From Deltaproteobacteria bacterium (lineage in GTDB: Bacteria; Myxococcota_A; Polyangia; Haliangiales; JADYYK01), in assembly GCA_020853705.1 (NCBI GenBank), contig JADYYK010000043.1, positions 1-47,710 of the forward strand: a stretch of 47,710 nt of DNA. Direction: 5' to 3'. Of the stretch, positions 29,432 to 36,442 are shown in pieces. Every line of letters begins with the position of its first letter. Within the stretch, counting starts at the first letter, position 1. A program made the translations under genes and the position numbers. The notes below the pieces were generated by a model. It was not told the DNA's origin. It did no database searches and saw nothing but the letters and a program-made list of their open reading frames with translations.

Positions 29432-29467
29432 CGCCGCCCGCGGCGATTTCTTCCCCTGGGCAGGGGA
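29432..29467 (+). terminator. Two consecutive hairpins after the TetR gene
   Basis: CGCCGC-CC-GCGGCG (29432-29445) is followed by ATTTCTT, then TCCCCTG-GG-CAGGGGA (29452-29467). The first hairpin with its short T-rich tail lies 8 bp after the TetR stop and could end the long plus-strand operon. The tail is weak for an intrinsic terminator, and the two-base loops shown would open by a pair or more. Confidence 0.4.
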
Positions 29468-29486
29468 GATCGGGGTGGCCAGATGC

Positions 29487-29517
29487 GAACAATGTTCACT
29501 TAGAGAGCACTGTTCTC
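29487..29517. promoter_or_regulatory. Two adjacent palindromes, possible TetR operators
   Basis: GAACAATGTTC (29487-29497) is a perfect palindrome around one base. GAGAGCACTGTTCTC (29503-29517) is a palindrome with one mismatched pair. Both contain a TGTTC half. They lie between the TetR gene and the DUF4157 gene, 27-57 bp before the latter's ATG. The stretch is much less GC-rich than its surroundings. Confidence 0.45.
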
Positions 29518-29543
29518 ATCCTGGATTGGACTGGGAGACGGCC

Positions 29544-31460
29544 ATGCAAGAGCGGACCGGCAAGTACGGAGGCGCGACTTCGACCAGCAGCAGCCCGGGC
29601 GACCACGGCGACCCGGGCCGCCGCTCGCTGACCGACGGCCTGGTGCAGCGCGCCCACGAGGGCGTCGCCGGCGCCGGCGGGCCGCTGCCCCACCAGGCCG
29701 AGCTGCAGGCCGCCTTCGGCCCCGACCATGACCTCGCCGGCGTCAGCGCCCACATCGGTGGCCCCGCCGCCGCCGCCTGCGCCGACCTCGGCGCCAGCGC
29801 CTACGCCACCGGCTCCGACGTCGCCTTCGGCGCCAGCCCCGATCTGCACACCGCCGCCCACGAGGCCGCCCACGTGGTGCAGCAGCGCGCCGGCGTCCAG
29901 CTCTACGGCGGCCTCGGCGTCCCCGGCGATCGCCACGAGCAGCACGCCGACGCCGTCGCCGACCGGGTGGTCGCCGGCCAGTCCGCGGCGGATCTGCTGG
30001 CCCCCTTCGGCGCCGGCCAGCACGCCTCGACCCAGGTCCAGTGTCACGGTGGCAGGGGCGCCGACGGCAGCGCCGGCCACCGCATCGGCGGCAGCGGCGC
30101 CGGCGGCGAGCTGCACCGTCGCAGCGGCCAGACCAGCCACAGCGCCGGCGGCGTGGCCGACAGCCACGACCCCAGCCACCACGGCGACGTTCGCAACAGC
30201 GCCGGTGCGGCCACCGACCTCGACGACGCCGTCGGCCATGGCGGCGCCGCGGTCAGCCGCAGCCTGGTCAACCTCGGCGTGTTCAGCAGCATGAAGGCCG
30301 TCGAGGTCCTGCTGGCCGGCTACATGCGCTCGGCCGCCCCGCAGCCGGGCGACGCCATCAAGCTCGAGCTCGAGGCCTCGGTCTGCGTCGAGGGCCTCTA
30401 CGCCAAGCTGAAGCTGGAGGCCGAGATCGCGCACGAGGCCGACGGCGGCTTCAAGCTGGCCGGCGAGTCGCACACCGCGTTCGGCCTCGGCGAGGAGACC
30501 GAGGGCGCCAAGGCCGAGCTGGGCGTGTTCGAGAAGAAGGGCCTCGACCTGGCCGGCCGCTCCCCCGAGACCTGCGTCGAGGAGATTGGCCTGTACATGG
30601 ACGTCTGGCTGCGCGCGCGCCAGTGGACGCCCGCCAGCTTCACCGACCCGCACAAGTGGCGCCAGCTGGCCGAGGTCGTGTTCCACCCCAGCGCCGTGGG
30701 GATCGCCACCCTGGTCGCCGGCGAGGCCATCGCCAACCTGATCTTCGGCCGCGGCTTCCAGAAGCTGGTGCTCGCCAACATGGACGTCGGCGACCACGTC
30801 GAGAGCAGCCACGAGGTCGGCATCGAGGCCGAGGCCAGCTTCGGCGAGAAGCACGACGGCTTCCAGATCAGCGGCTCGCGGGGCTTCGGCGTCGAGGAGC
30901 GCACCACCTCGACCAAGGTCGGCGACGGCGAGCTCGAGACCGAGACCGAGGTCGGCGTGACCGCGCACATGGCCTTCTCTCTCACCGTCCTCGCGGTCAC
31001 CGTCAAGCTCAGCGCCGACACCTTCCTCCCCGTCGACGGCCCTGGTGAGCTCAACCTCGGCCTGACCCTGGAGGTCGACACCCACGGGCAAGGCGACATC
31101 TTCGCCGTGCTGATCGGTGCCTTCGCGATGGCCAAGGAGACCTTCGCCGGCAAGCTGGCCGCGTCCGGCCTCGACGGCCAGGCCGACACCGGCCCCGTGG
31201 TCGGCGCCCTGTTTGGCGCCACCGCCCGCAACGCCATCGAGACTGTGGCCCTGGCCTCCGGCGCCTTCGAGCACATCGGCATCCAGTTCAAGTCATCCGG
31301 CTCGGAGATCGTCGCCACCATGTTCTCCGGCGGCGAGGCCTCGGCCAAGACCGGCATCGTCAACGTGAAGACCGAGATCACCATGCTGCACGAGGTCGCC
31401 CGCTGGCCCCTGCCCGAGTTCGCCCGCTGGAAGCGGGGCACTGGGGCTGCCCTCGGCTGA
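29544..31460 (+). CDS. DUF4157 protein A (HExxH) with His/Gly-rich linker and large C-terminal region
   Basis: A 638-residue protein. The N-terminal leader has [12 protein letters not shown] (21-32) then LVQR (33-36). The DUF4157 domain (about 47-150) contains [20 protein letters not shown] with His106, Glu107 and His110, and a conserved downstream Glu132 in [15 protein letters not shown] Gly/His/Ser-rich linker (about 160-235) leads to a 400-residue C-terminal region of alternating hydrophobic strands, for example [15 protein letters not shown], that I cannot assign. DUF4157 domains are common in proteins associated with extracellular contractile injection systems and are zinc-peptidase-like. 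ATG 29544 was chosen over GTG 29475 because GGGAGA lies 6-7 nt upstream. There is no signal peptide. The C-terminal part may be a membrane-active or beta-barrel-like effector; this is speculative. Confidence 0.82.
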   Translation: MQERTGKYGGATSTSSSPGDHGDPGRRSLTDGLVQRAHEGVAGAGGPLPHQAELQAAFGPDHDLAGVSAHIGGPAAAACADLGASAYATGSDVAFGASPDLHTAAHEAAHVVQQRAGVQLYGGLGVPGDRHEQHADAVADRVVAGQSAADLLAPFGAGQHASTQVQCHGGRGADGSAGHRIGGSGAGGELHRRSGQTSHSAGGVADSHDPSHHGDVRNSAGAATDLDDAVGHGGAAVSRSLVNLGVFSSMKAVEVLLAGYMRSAAPQPGDAIKLELEASVCVEGLYAKLKLEAEIAHEADGGFKLAGESHTAFGLGEETEGAKAELGVFEKKGLDLAGRSPETCVEEIGLYMDVWLRARQWTPASFTDPHKWRQLAEVVFHPSAVGIATLVAGEAIANLIFGRGFQKLVLANMDVGDHVESSHEVGIEAEASFGEKHDGFQISGSRGFGVEERTTSTKVGDGELETETEVGVTAHMAFSLTVLAVTVKLSADTFLPVDGPGELNLGLTLEVDTHGQGDIFAVLIGAFAMAKETFAGKLAASGLDGQADTGPVVGALFGATARNAIETVALASGAFEHIGIQFKSSGSEIVATMFSGGEASAKTGIVNVKTEITMLHEVARWPLPEFARWKRGTGAALG

Positions 31461-31524
31461 GCAGCGCCGAGCGTCCCGGATGCCCGCCCACAGGCCCTCG
31501 GGTAGCCCCGTCCGCAGCTTGGAG

Positions 31525-31530
31525 TAGACT
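31525..31530 (+). promoter_or_regulatory. -10-like TAGACT 7 nt before the Uma2 gene
   Basis: TAGACT is followed by GGACTCG and ATG (31538). A leaderless or near-leaderless start is implied; no clear -35 or ribosome site is visible. Confidence 0.35.
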
Positions 31531-31537
31531 GGACTCG

Positions 31538-32113
31538 ATGGCGGCCGAGCGCGCACGGAAGCGAGCGACGCAGCGTGACCTCGAGGCGCTCCCTGACACG
31601 GTCGTCGGTGAGCTCCTCGGCGGCGAGCTCTTCGTGACCCCCCGCCCGGCGCCGCCGCACGCGACCGCGAGCTCCGCCATCGGTGGGCAGCTCTGGGACC
31701 CCTTCCACCGACCGACCGGCAGCGGCGGACCAGGCGGCTGGTGGATCATCGACGAGCCGGAGCTGCACCTCGGCGGGGACGTCCTGGTCCCTGACCTCGG
31801 TGGCTGGCGCCGCGAGCGCCTGCCCGCGCTACCCGCGGGCGCCGCCTTCGAGCTGGCGCCCGACTGGGCCTGCGAGGTGATCTCGCCAGCGACCGCCAGG
31901 TTCGATCGCACCCGCAAGCTCCCAATCTACGCCCGCGAAGGCGTCAGCCACCTCTGGCTGGTCGATCCCATGGCGCAGTCTCTGGAGGTCTACCGCCTGG
32001 AGGCCGACCACTACGGCCTGGTCGCGACCTTCGGCGAAGACGCCCCCACCCGCATCCGCGCCGAGCCCTTCGCCGCCATCGAACTCGAACTCGCCCGCTG
32101 GTGGGAGCGCTGA
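31538..32113 (+). CDS. Uma2-family (DUF820) restriction-endonuclease-like protein
   Basis: A 191-residue Uma2 protein with the PD-(D/E)xK nuclease fold signature. Visible are DEPELHLGGDVLVPDLGGWR, where Glu and Asp would bind metal. Further on come CEVISPATARFDRTRKLPIYA, with the conserved Glu and Lys, and EGVSHLWLVDP. These proteins are abundant in cyanobacteria, actinobacteria and myxobacteria, and their cellular role is not settled. The short N-terminal extension is basic. It stands alone on the plus strand between DUF4157 protein A and the convergent MORN-type lipoprotein gene, with no methylase nearby, so it is not a classical restriction-modification pair. The ATG follows TAGACT by 7 nt. 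Confidence 0.88.
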   Translation: MAAERARKRATQRDLEALPDTVVGELLGGELFVTPRPAPPHATASSAIGGQLWDPFHRPTGSGGPGGWWIIDEPELHLGGDVLVPDLGGWRRERLPALPAGAAFELAPDWACEVISPATARFDRTRKLPIYAREGVSHLWLVDPMAQSLEVYRLEADHYGLVATFGEDAPTRIRAEPFAAIELELARWWER

Positions 32114-32134
32114 GTCACCTCGGGGCTTGCTTCC

Positions 32135-32710
32135 TCAAGGACCGCCGTCCGCCTTGTCTCCCGCGCACGGCCCGGCCTCGGAGGCTGGCCGGGTCCAGAT
32201 CGGGCGCCCATCGACCCAGCACTTGACGATGGCCTTGCGCTCGGGGTCGTCCGTCCAGATCCTCTCCGTGCCAACCGGGAGACCATCTCTTCGAAGCCAC
32301 GCGTCATGCTGGAGAGCGCCGTCCTCGAACCAGCTGCGCCATCGCACGACCACACGGCCCTCATAGTCCCACTGGATCGACGGATTGCCGTTCTCCCAGT
32401 AGCGCTTGTAGCCGACGTTGTGACCGAAATCGAAGACCGAGTCTTCCTGCAGTTTCCCGTTGCGCCAGTAGCTCCTATGGGGGCCGTGCGGCACGGTCGG
32501 GCCGAACGGCCATGGTGTCTGGAGGCCCGGGGGGCGCGGCATGACGCACCATGCGGACCCGCCCTCTTGCGGCAGCAGACTGCCCTCCATGTGTGCGCCG
32601 GGAGGACAGTTCAATCGCGGGCCCATGCCCGCGTCAGCTGCCGAGCGCTGCGCCGAGCGTGAGCAGGCTGTCGCGGCGGCCAGGAAGCAGCTCAGGGCCA
32701 CGGCTCTCAT
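32135..32710 (-). CDS. MORN-2/YwqK-like repeat lipoprotein
   Basis: A 191-residue protein with a lipoprotein signal peptide (MRAVALSCFLAAATACSRS; lipobox ending at Cys16). The C-terminal half holds repeats of the form xYWxNGxxxxx, namely HRSYWRNGKLQEDS, YKRYWENGNPSIQWDYEG and RSWFEDGALQHDAW, followed by GTERIW. These are typical of MORN-2 or YwqK-type repeat proteins, some of which are annotated as antitoxins. Three further Cys in the mature part may form disulfides. ATG 32710 overlaps the stop of the DUF4157 B gene by 4 bp (ATGA), so the two are translated together. The frame is open further upstream but would lie inside the DUF4157 B gene. An immunity or partner role for DUF4157 B is inference. 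Confidence 0.8.
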   Translation of the reverse strand: MRAVALSCFLAAATACSRSAQRSAADAGMGPRLNCPPGAHMEGSLLPQEGGSAWCVMPRPPGLQTPWPFGPTVPHGPHRSYWRNGKLQEDSVFDFGHNVGYKRYWENGNPSIQWDYEGRVVVRWRSWFEDGALQHDAWLRRDGLPVGTERIWTDDPERKAIVKCWVDGRPIWTRPASEAGPCAGDKADGGP

Positions 32711-34938
32711 GGCGCAGGGTCCAGGAGTTCCATCAGGGCGCGGCCTGCGCCCAGCTCGGCCTCGCAGTGATGGCGTAGGGCGTCCACCGCGTCCGCGATG
32801 CCCGGTAGCGTGGCGAGCATCCATCGTGCATAGAAGGCATCGGCTGGGTCGCTGATCTGCGCCGGGTCATCATTGGAGCGCAGTCGAGCCGAGTCCACCT
32901 GGGCGGTCGCCGACAGGACGGCTTCGAGGTACGGGATCAACCTGACCCGCACTCCGACCCGGTTGTTGCTTCCGAGCCGTGGCGCCACAGCGGCACCGGC
33001 TCGCTGCCCGAGCTGCCCATACTGGTCCTTGCGTGACTCCGTCTCGCCCTGCAACAGGGCGATCTTGGCCGCCACGATCAGAGTGCCGGCCTCGAAGTTC
33101 AGGCGTGCCCATTCCAGGTCGGACTGGAGCGCGCTGTCCCGCCCGGCCTCGATCTCTTGCGTCAGCGCAGCCAGCTCCGCCTTCAAGTGACCGACCTCCG
33201 TACTGTCGCCTCCGCCAGCGCCATACGCGGCCCCGAACCCTTCCACGATCTCTCCCAGCGCCTCGAGGGGCTTGCTCGTGATCTTGCTCGCGAACTTGAG
33301 CGCCTTGCCCGTGTAGGCCAGGATGCCCTTCACGCGCGCAAGCTTGCTCGCCTGCGCGGCTTTGAGCTTCTCGATCTTCTTGCCCGTCTGGCGGCTCGTC
33401 TTCTCCAGATCCTCAACGCGGATCCTGTACTCGATGGCCTCGAACATCTTGTGCGCGCCCTCCGCCTGCTTGGTGGCCGCTGCGATCTCCATGGCGAGCG
33501 CCTGCATCCTGTTCTCCGTCAGCTGCACGTCACCTCGGGCCCGGCCCAGGTCGGCCGCAGAGTCGGATTCCTTGCCCTGCGCGGTCTCCACCGCGTTGCG
33601 TTCCCGTTGGGACAGCCGGCCTTCGCCGACCACCTTGCCGCCGGTGATCTCACGGAGGAGCTTGTTGTGCTCCTTCAGGCTGCTCAGCGCGCCGTAGCTG
33701 TCCTGGTAGGCGCGGTGTGCGCCCAGGCTGCTTCGACTGCCGGGGGATGTCGCGACCGCCGGGTTGACAGGATCCTGCATGGTGCCGTCCTCCCCGACAA
33801 GGATTGACGGGACTCCCCCCATGGCCGGTTGCTCCCTGGGTGGCGATGGCTGCAGCGCGCGAAGGTAGTCGACCTTGGGCAGCAGGAGCAAGGCGCCGTT
33901 CACGAGATCGCTCGCTTGCTGCGGCGTGCGCGCCTTCCTTGGGGTGTCGATCACGTCGGGCAGCAGCGCCCCGGTCTGCCGCGCCGTCGCCGTCGGGCCC
34001 GCCGGAGCCGCCGTGCTGGGAGTCGCGAAACCCTGCAGCGAGATCGACCGGACCCTGAACTTCGGATCGTCAGACTGGATCATGAACGAAGCGCGCCGCT
34101 TCCCGGGCGCGGTCGGCTTGAACCTTCCGCGCAGGGATTTGGTCGCGCCCGGGCTCACGCGCAAGGGCAGCGAAGCATCGAGCGCGAAGTCACCCGTATG
34201 GCCTTCATCGCCGAGGACGGCCGTGATGTGAAGGTCGGTCGCTCCAGTGTTGGTCAGCGGCAGGAACGCCACGGCTTCGCGGCCGACCCCGGTGCTCTCG
34301 AAGTAGTGCGACTCCTCGAGCTGCAGGGTGGGCCCGCCCGCCGCGGCGCCCGCGCTCTTCTTCTGCACGACGGCCGACGCCGACGGCGTGCCAGGTGCCG
34401 CAAATAGATGGGCCGCCGACTCGCCGCGTGCCGCGAGGCTCGCTGCGTGGTCAGCCGCCTGCTCGTGCTGGTCGCCAACCTGGCCGACGCCACCGGCGAG
34501 TTGCACGCCGCCGGCCTGCTGCAGCGTGTGCGCGGCCTCGTGTCCCGCGAGCTCGAGGCTCGGGCTCTCCGACGCGAACGCGACGTGGTCCCCGATCGCG
34601 AACGCCTCGGCGCCGAGCGCCTCGCATGCGGCCCTGGGTTCGGCGCCGAAGTGCGCCTGCGCGGTGATGGCCCGCCCGTACGAGGCGCCGAGCGCACCCG
34701 CGTGCGGGAACTGTGAAGCGGGACCGTTCACGCCGGCCGCAGCCACCTCATGCGGACTGGTTCCGGCTGGCGTCGCCGCGCCGGTCTCTCTGCGCTGAAG
34801 TCGCGGCTGGTACGCCATGCCCTGCGTCAGCGAGCGCCTGCCCGGGGCGCCGCCGTGGTCATCGTGAGCGGAGGACTCGCCAGCGCCGTCCTGTGACCGT
34901 GGCCGGAGCCGCTCCGCCAGCGTGCTCTTGCCAGCCAC
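32707..34938 (-). CDS. DUF4157 protein B with ASH-like domain and coiled-coil C terminus
   Basis: A 743-residue protein. The leader contains HGGAPGRRSLTQG (28-40) and LQRR (47-50). The DUF4157 domain (about 78-175) has LAGHEAAHTLQQAGGVQLAG with His133, Glu134 and His137, then Glu159 in DQHEQAADHAASL. An ASH-like or choice-of-anchor immunoglobulin-type domain follows (about 205-306), with LPLTNTGATDLHITAV and RGFATPS-type end LQGFATPS. A Pro-rich linker (about 307-400) leads to a long helical region (about 410-640) with coiled-coil character around a small Ala/Gly hydrophobic patch (about 555-577). The GTG start at 34938 is chosen because GGGAGGGAGG lies 5 nt upstream, the strongest ribosome site in the window. 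No signal peptide is present. It is coupled to a 71-residue gene before it and the MORN lipoprotein after it. Confidence 0.85.
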   Translation of the reverse strand: MAGKSTLAERLRPRSQDGAGESSAHDDHGGAPGRRSLTQGMAYQPRLQRRETGAATPAGTSPHEVAAAGVNGPASQFPHAGALGASYGRAITAQAHFGAEPRAACEALGAEAFAIGDHVAFASESPSLELAGHEAAHTLQQAGGVQLAGGVGQVGDQHEQAADHAASLAARGESAAHLFAAPGTPSASAVVQKKSAGAAAGGPTLQLEESHYFESTGVGREAVAFLPLTNTGATDLHITAVLGDEGHTGDFALDASLPLRVSPGATKSLRGRFKPTAPGKRRASFMIQSDDPKFRVRSISLQGFATPSTAAPAGPTATARQTGALLPDVIDTPRKARTPQQASDLVNGALLLLPKVDYLRALQPSPPREQPAMGGVPSILVGEDGTMQDPVNPAVATSPGSRSSLGAHRAYQDSYGALSSLKEHNKLLREITGGKVVGEGRLSQRERNAVETAQGKESDSAADLGRARGDVQLTENRMQALAMEIAAATKQAEGAHKMFEAIEYRIRVEDLEKTSRQTGKKIEKLKAAQASKLARVKGILAYTGKALKFASKITSKPLEALGEIVEGFGAAYGAGGGDSTEVGHLKAELAALTQEIEAGRDSALQSDLEWARLNFEAGTLIVAAKIALLQGETESRKDQYGQLGQRAGAAVAPRLGSNNRVGVRVRLIPYLEAVLSATAQVDSARLRSNDDPAQISDPADAFYARWMLATLPGIADAVDALRHHCEAELGAGRALMELLDPAP

Positions 34939-34940
34939 GG

Positions 34941-35156
34941 CTACCTCCCTCCCGGAGCGCGGGCCAGGTCGCCCGCGCCGAAGTCGGCTCCGAAGCTGAG
35001 GTACTCGCCCTGTGCCTGGGTGTAGGGCGACGCCGTGCTCGCGCCAGGTCCCTCGGGCAGCACGACCGGTCCCGTCCCTGCCGGCAACGTCCTGCCACTC
35101 TCGTTCGCTCGGCCCCGCTGGGGGCTGCCGAACACCTCGTCGCTCCGCTCGCGCAT
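34941..35156 (-). CDS. Small 71-residue protein preceding DUF4157 B
   Basis: A short gene of unknown function. The ATG at 35156 has AGAGGT 5 nt upstream, and its TAG stop lies 2 bp before the GTG of DUF4157 B, so the two are probably coupled: the strong ribosome site of the second gene overlaps its last codons. The protein is rich in Gly, Pro, Arg and Ala and mostly looks disordered. It has a more ordered ending, SPYTQAQGEYLSFGADFGAG, containing aromatic residues, and no membrane helix or signal peptide. It was not recognised as any family. The alternative is an untranslated leader, but its ribosome site and exact spacing favour a real gene. Confidence 0.6.
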   Translation of the reverse strand: MRERSDEVFGSPQRGRANESGRTLPAGTGPVVLPEGPGASTASPYTQAQGEYLSFGADFGAGDLARAPGGR

Positions 35157-35225
35157 GGTGACCTCTGTTGGGGTTCCCAGCGGTCATCGGCAGGCCGTGC
35201 GAGTTGTTTCGCGAGGAAGCGCAGT

Positions 35226-35244
35226 GCGTTCGCAATTCGCACGC
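35226..35244. promoter_or_regulatory. Imperfect 19-bp palindrome upstream of the 71-residue gene
   Basis: GCGTTCGCAATTCGCACGC is symmetric except for two mismatched pairs and lies 70-88 bp before the ATG of the small gene in the gap after nagZ. It may be an operator for the DUF4157 B operon. No clear promoter hexamers were found. Confidence 0.35.
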
Positions 35245-35321
35245 AACGTACCGGAAATACGAGGAGATCGGGGTGAGGCTTTGGATCGTGCTGCGGGATG
35301 CGGCCCCGCTTCAGCGTCGTT

Positions 35322-36404
35322 TCAACCCAGCGCGGCGCGCAGCCGGTCGGCCAGGGCGATGCCGTCGGCGTGGCCGAGGTACTTGCGCACGTCCGCGGGC
35401 GCCACCCGGGTCAGGCGCGGCAGCGCGGCCTTCATGCGCGCCACTCGCCGCGCGGCGTCCTCCAGGCGTGCTCGCAGCGCGCCATCGCCTTCGGCTGCGC
35501 GCACCAGGGTCTCCAGCACCAGGTGCTGCATCGGCACGTCCTCGCAGATGAGCAGGGTGTCGCAGCCGGCGCGCAGCGCGGCCAGCGCGGCCTCGCCGGC
35601 GCCCATGCGCCCCGCGATGGCCTTCATCTCGAGGTCGTCGGACGCGATCACCCCGTCGAAGCCCATGCCGCGCAGCAGCGCCAGCGTGGGCGCCGACAGC
35701 GTCGCCGGCACGCCCGGGTCGAGCGCCTCGAACACCACGTGCGCGGTCATCATGATGGGCAGCACGCCGGCGCGCGCCGCCGCCGCGAACGGAGCCAGCT
35801 CGATGGCCTCGATGCGCTCGCGCGCGTGCTCGACCACCGGCAGCGCGTGGTGCGAATCGACGTGAGTGTCGCCGTGCCCCGGGTAGTGCTTGCCGCAGGG
35901 CAGCACGCCGGCATCCAGCAGGCCCCGCGCCAGCTCGATGCCCAGCGCGGTCACCCGCTCTGGCGTGGTCGCCAGCGCGCGGTCGCCGATGATCGGGTTT
36001 TTCGGATTGGTCGCCACGTCCAGCACCGGCGCATAGTCCATGTTGAAGCCCAGCACCGCCAGCTCGCGCCCCAGCACGCGCCCGACCTCGCGCGCGGTGC
36101 GCTCGCCGTCGCCCGCCGGCAGCCGGCCCAGCGCCGCCATCGGCGGCCACACCACCGCGGGCGCCTTGATGCGCTGCACCCGGCCGCCCTCCTGATCCAG
36201 CGCCAGCACCAGCGGCGCGTCGGCCGGCGCCGCCGCCGCCAGCTCGGCGTTCAGCGCGGCGACCTGCTCGACCGACTCGATGTTGCGCCCGAACAGGATG
36301 GTGGCGCCGACCTCGCCACGGCGCACCCGCTGCAGCACCTCCGGGGGCGCCTGCTTGCCTGCGAAGCCGATGTGGAGGAGCTGTCCGACCGTGCGTGCCA
36401 GCAT
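35322..36404 (-). CDS. nagZ: Beta-N-acetylhexosaminidase NagZ (GH3)
   Basis: A 360-residue glycoside hydrolase family 3 enzyme that removes N-acetylglucosamine from anhydro-muropeptides during peptidoglycan recycling. The family features are LALDQEGGRVQRIKAP near the start, GFNMDYAPVLDVATNPKNP, the catalytic loop GKHYPGHGDTHVDSHHALP with the Asp-His general acid pair, and GVIASDDLEMKAI holding the nucleophile Asp (about residue 256). There is no signal peptide, so it is cytosolic as usual. It is a single-domain NagZ of about normal length. Start ATG 36404 is preferred; TTG 36410 is the longer option but overlaps a possible terminator tail. The MopE-like gene lies 38 bp upstream on the same strand. 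Confidence 0.95.
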   Translation of the reverse strand: MLARTVGQLLHIGFAGKQAPPEVLQRVRRGEVGATILFGRNIESVEQVAALNAELAAAAPADAPLVLALDQEGGRVQRIKAPAVVWPPMAALGRLPAGDGERTAREVGRVLGRELAVLGFNMDYAPVLDVATNPKNPIIGDRALATTPERVTALGIELARGLLDAGVLPCGKHYPGHGDTHVDSHHALPVVEHARERIEAIELAPFAAAARAGVLPIMMTAHVVFEALDPGVPATLSAPTLALLRGMGFDGVIASDDLEMKAIAGRMGAGEAALAALRAGCDTLLICEDVPMQHLVLETLVRAAEGDGALRARLEDAARRVARMKAALPRLTRVAPADVRKYLGHADGIALADRLRAALG

Positions 36405-36408
36405 CCGC

Positions 36409-36437
36409 AAAAACTAGCGCCGCCGCCGGGCGGGCGC
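36409..36437 (-). terminator. Possible intrinsic terminator after the MopE-like gene
   Basis: On the minus strand GCGCC (36437-36433) pairs with GGCGC (36421-36417) around a GC-rich loop, followed by TAG and five T (36413-36409). It lies 5 bp after the stop of the MopE-like gene and runs up to the nagZ start. Confidence 0.35.
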
Positions 36438-36442
36438 GACTT

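Noticed and set aside
29475..29543. Upstream GTG start for DUF4157 A, adding a CxxCx6C motif
   Set aside because: The added codons coincide with two palindromes and an AT-richer patch, and the ATG at 29544 has a proper ribosome site. A small Cys motif at this place is probably accidental.
31538..32113. Uma2 gene as part of a restriction-modification system
   Set aside because: No methylase or specificity gene is nearby.
29544..34938. A complete contractile injection system locus
   Set aside because: Only DUF4157 proteins are present; no sheath, tube, baseplate, spike or AAA+ assembly gene occurs in the window. MoxR is not the injection-system ATPase here.
36404..36416. TAGTTT as a leaderless -10 for nagZ
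   Set aside because: The same bases form the tail of a possible terminator for the gene upstream, so the signal is ambiguous and was left out of the leaderless list.
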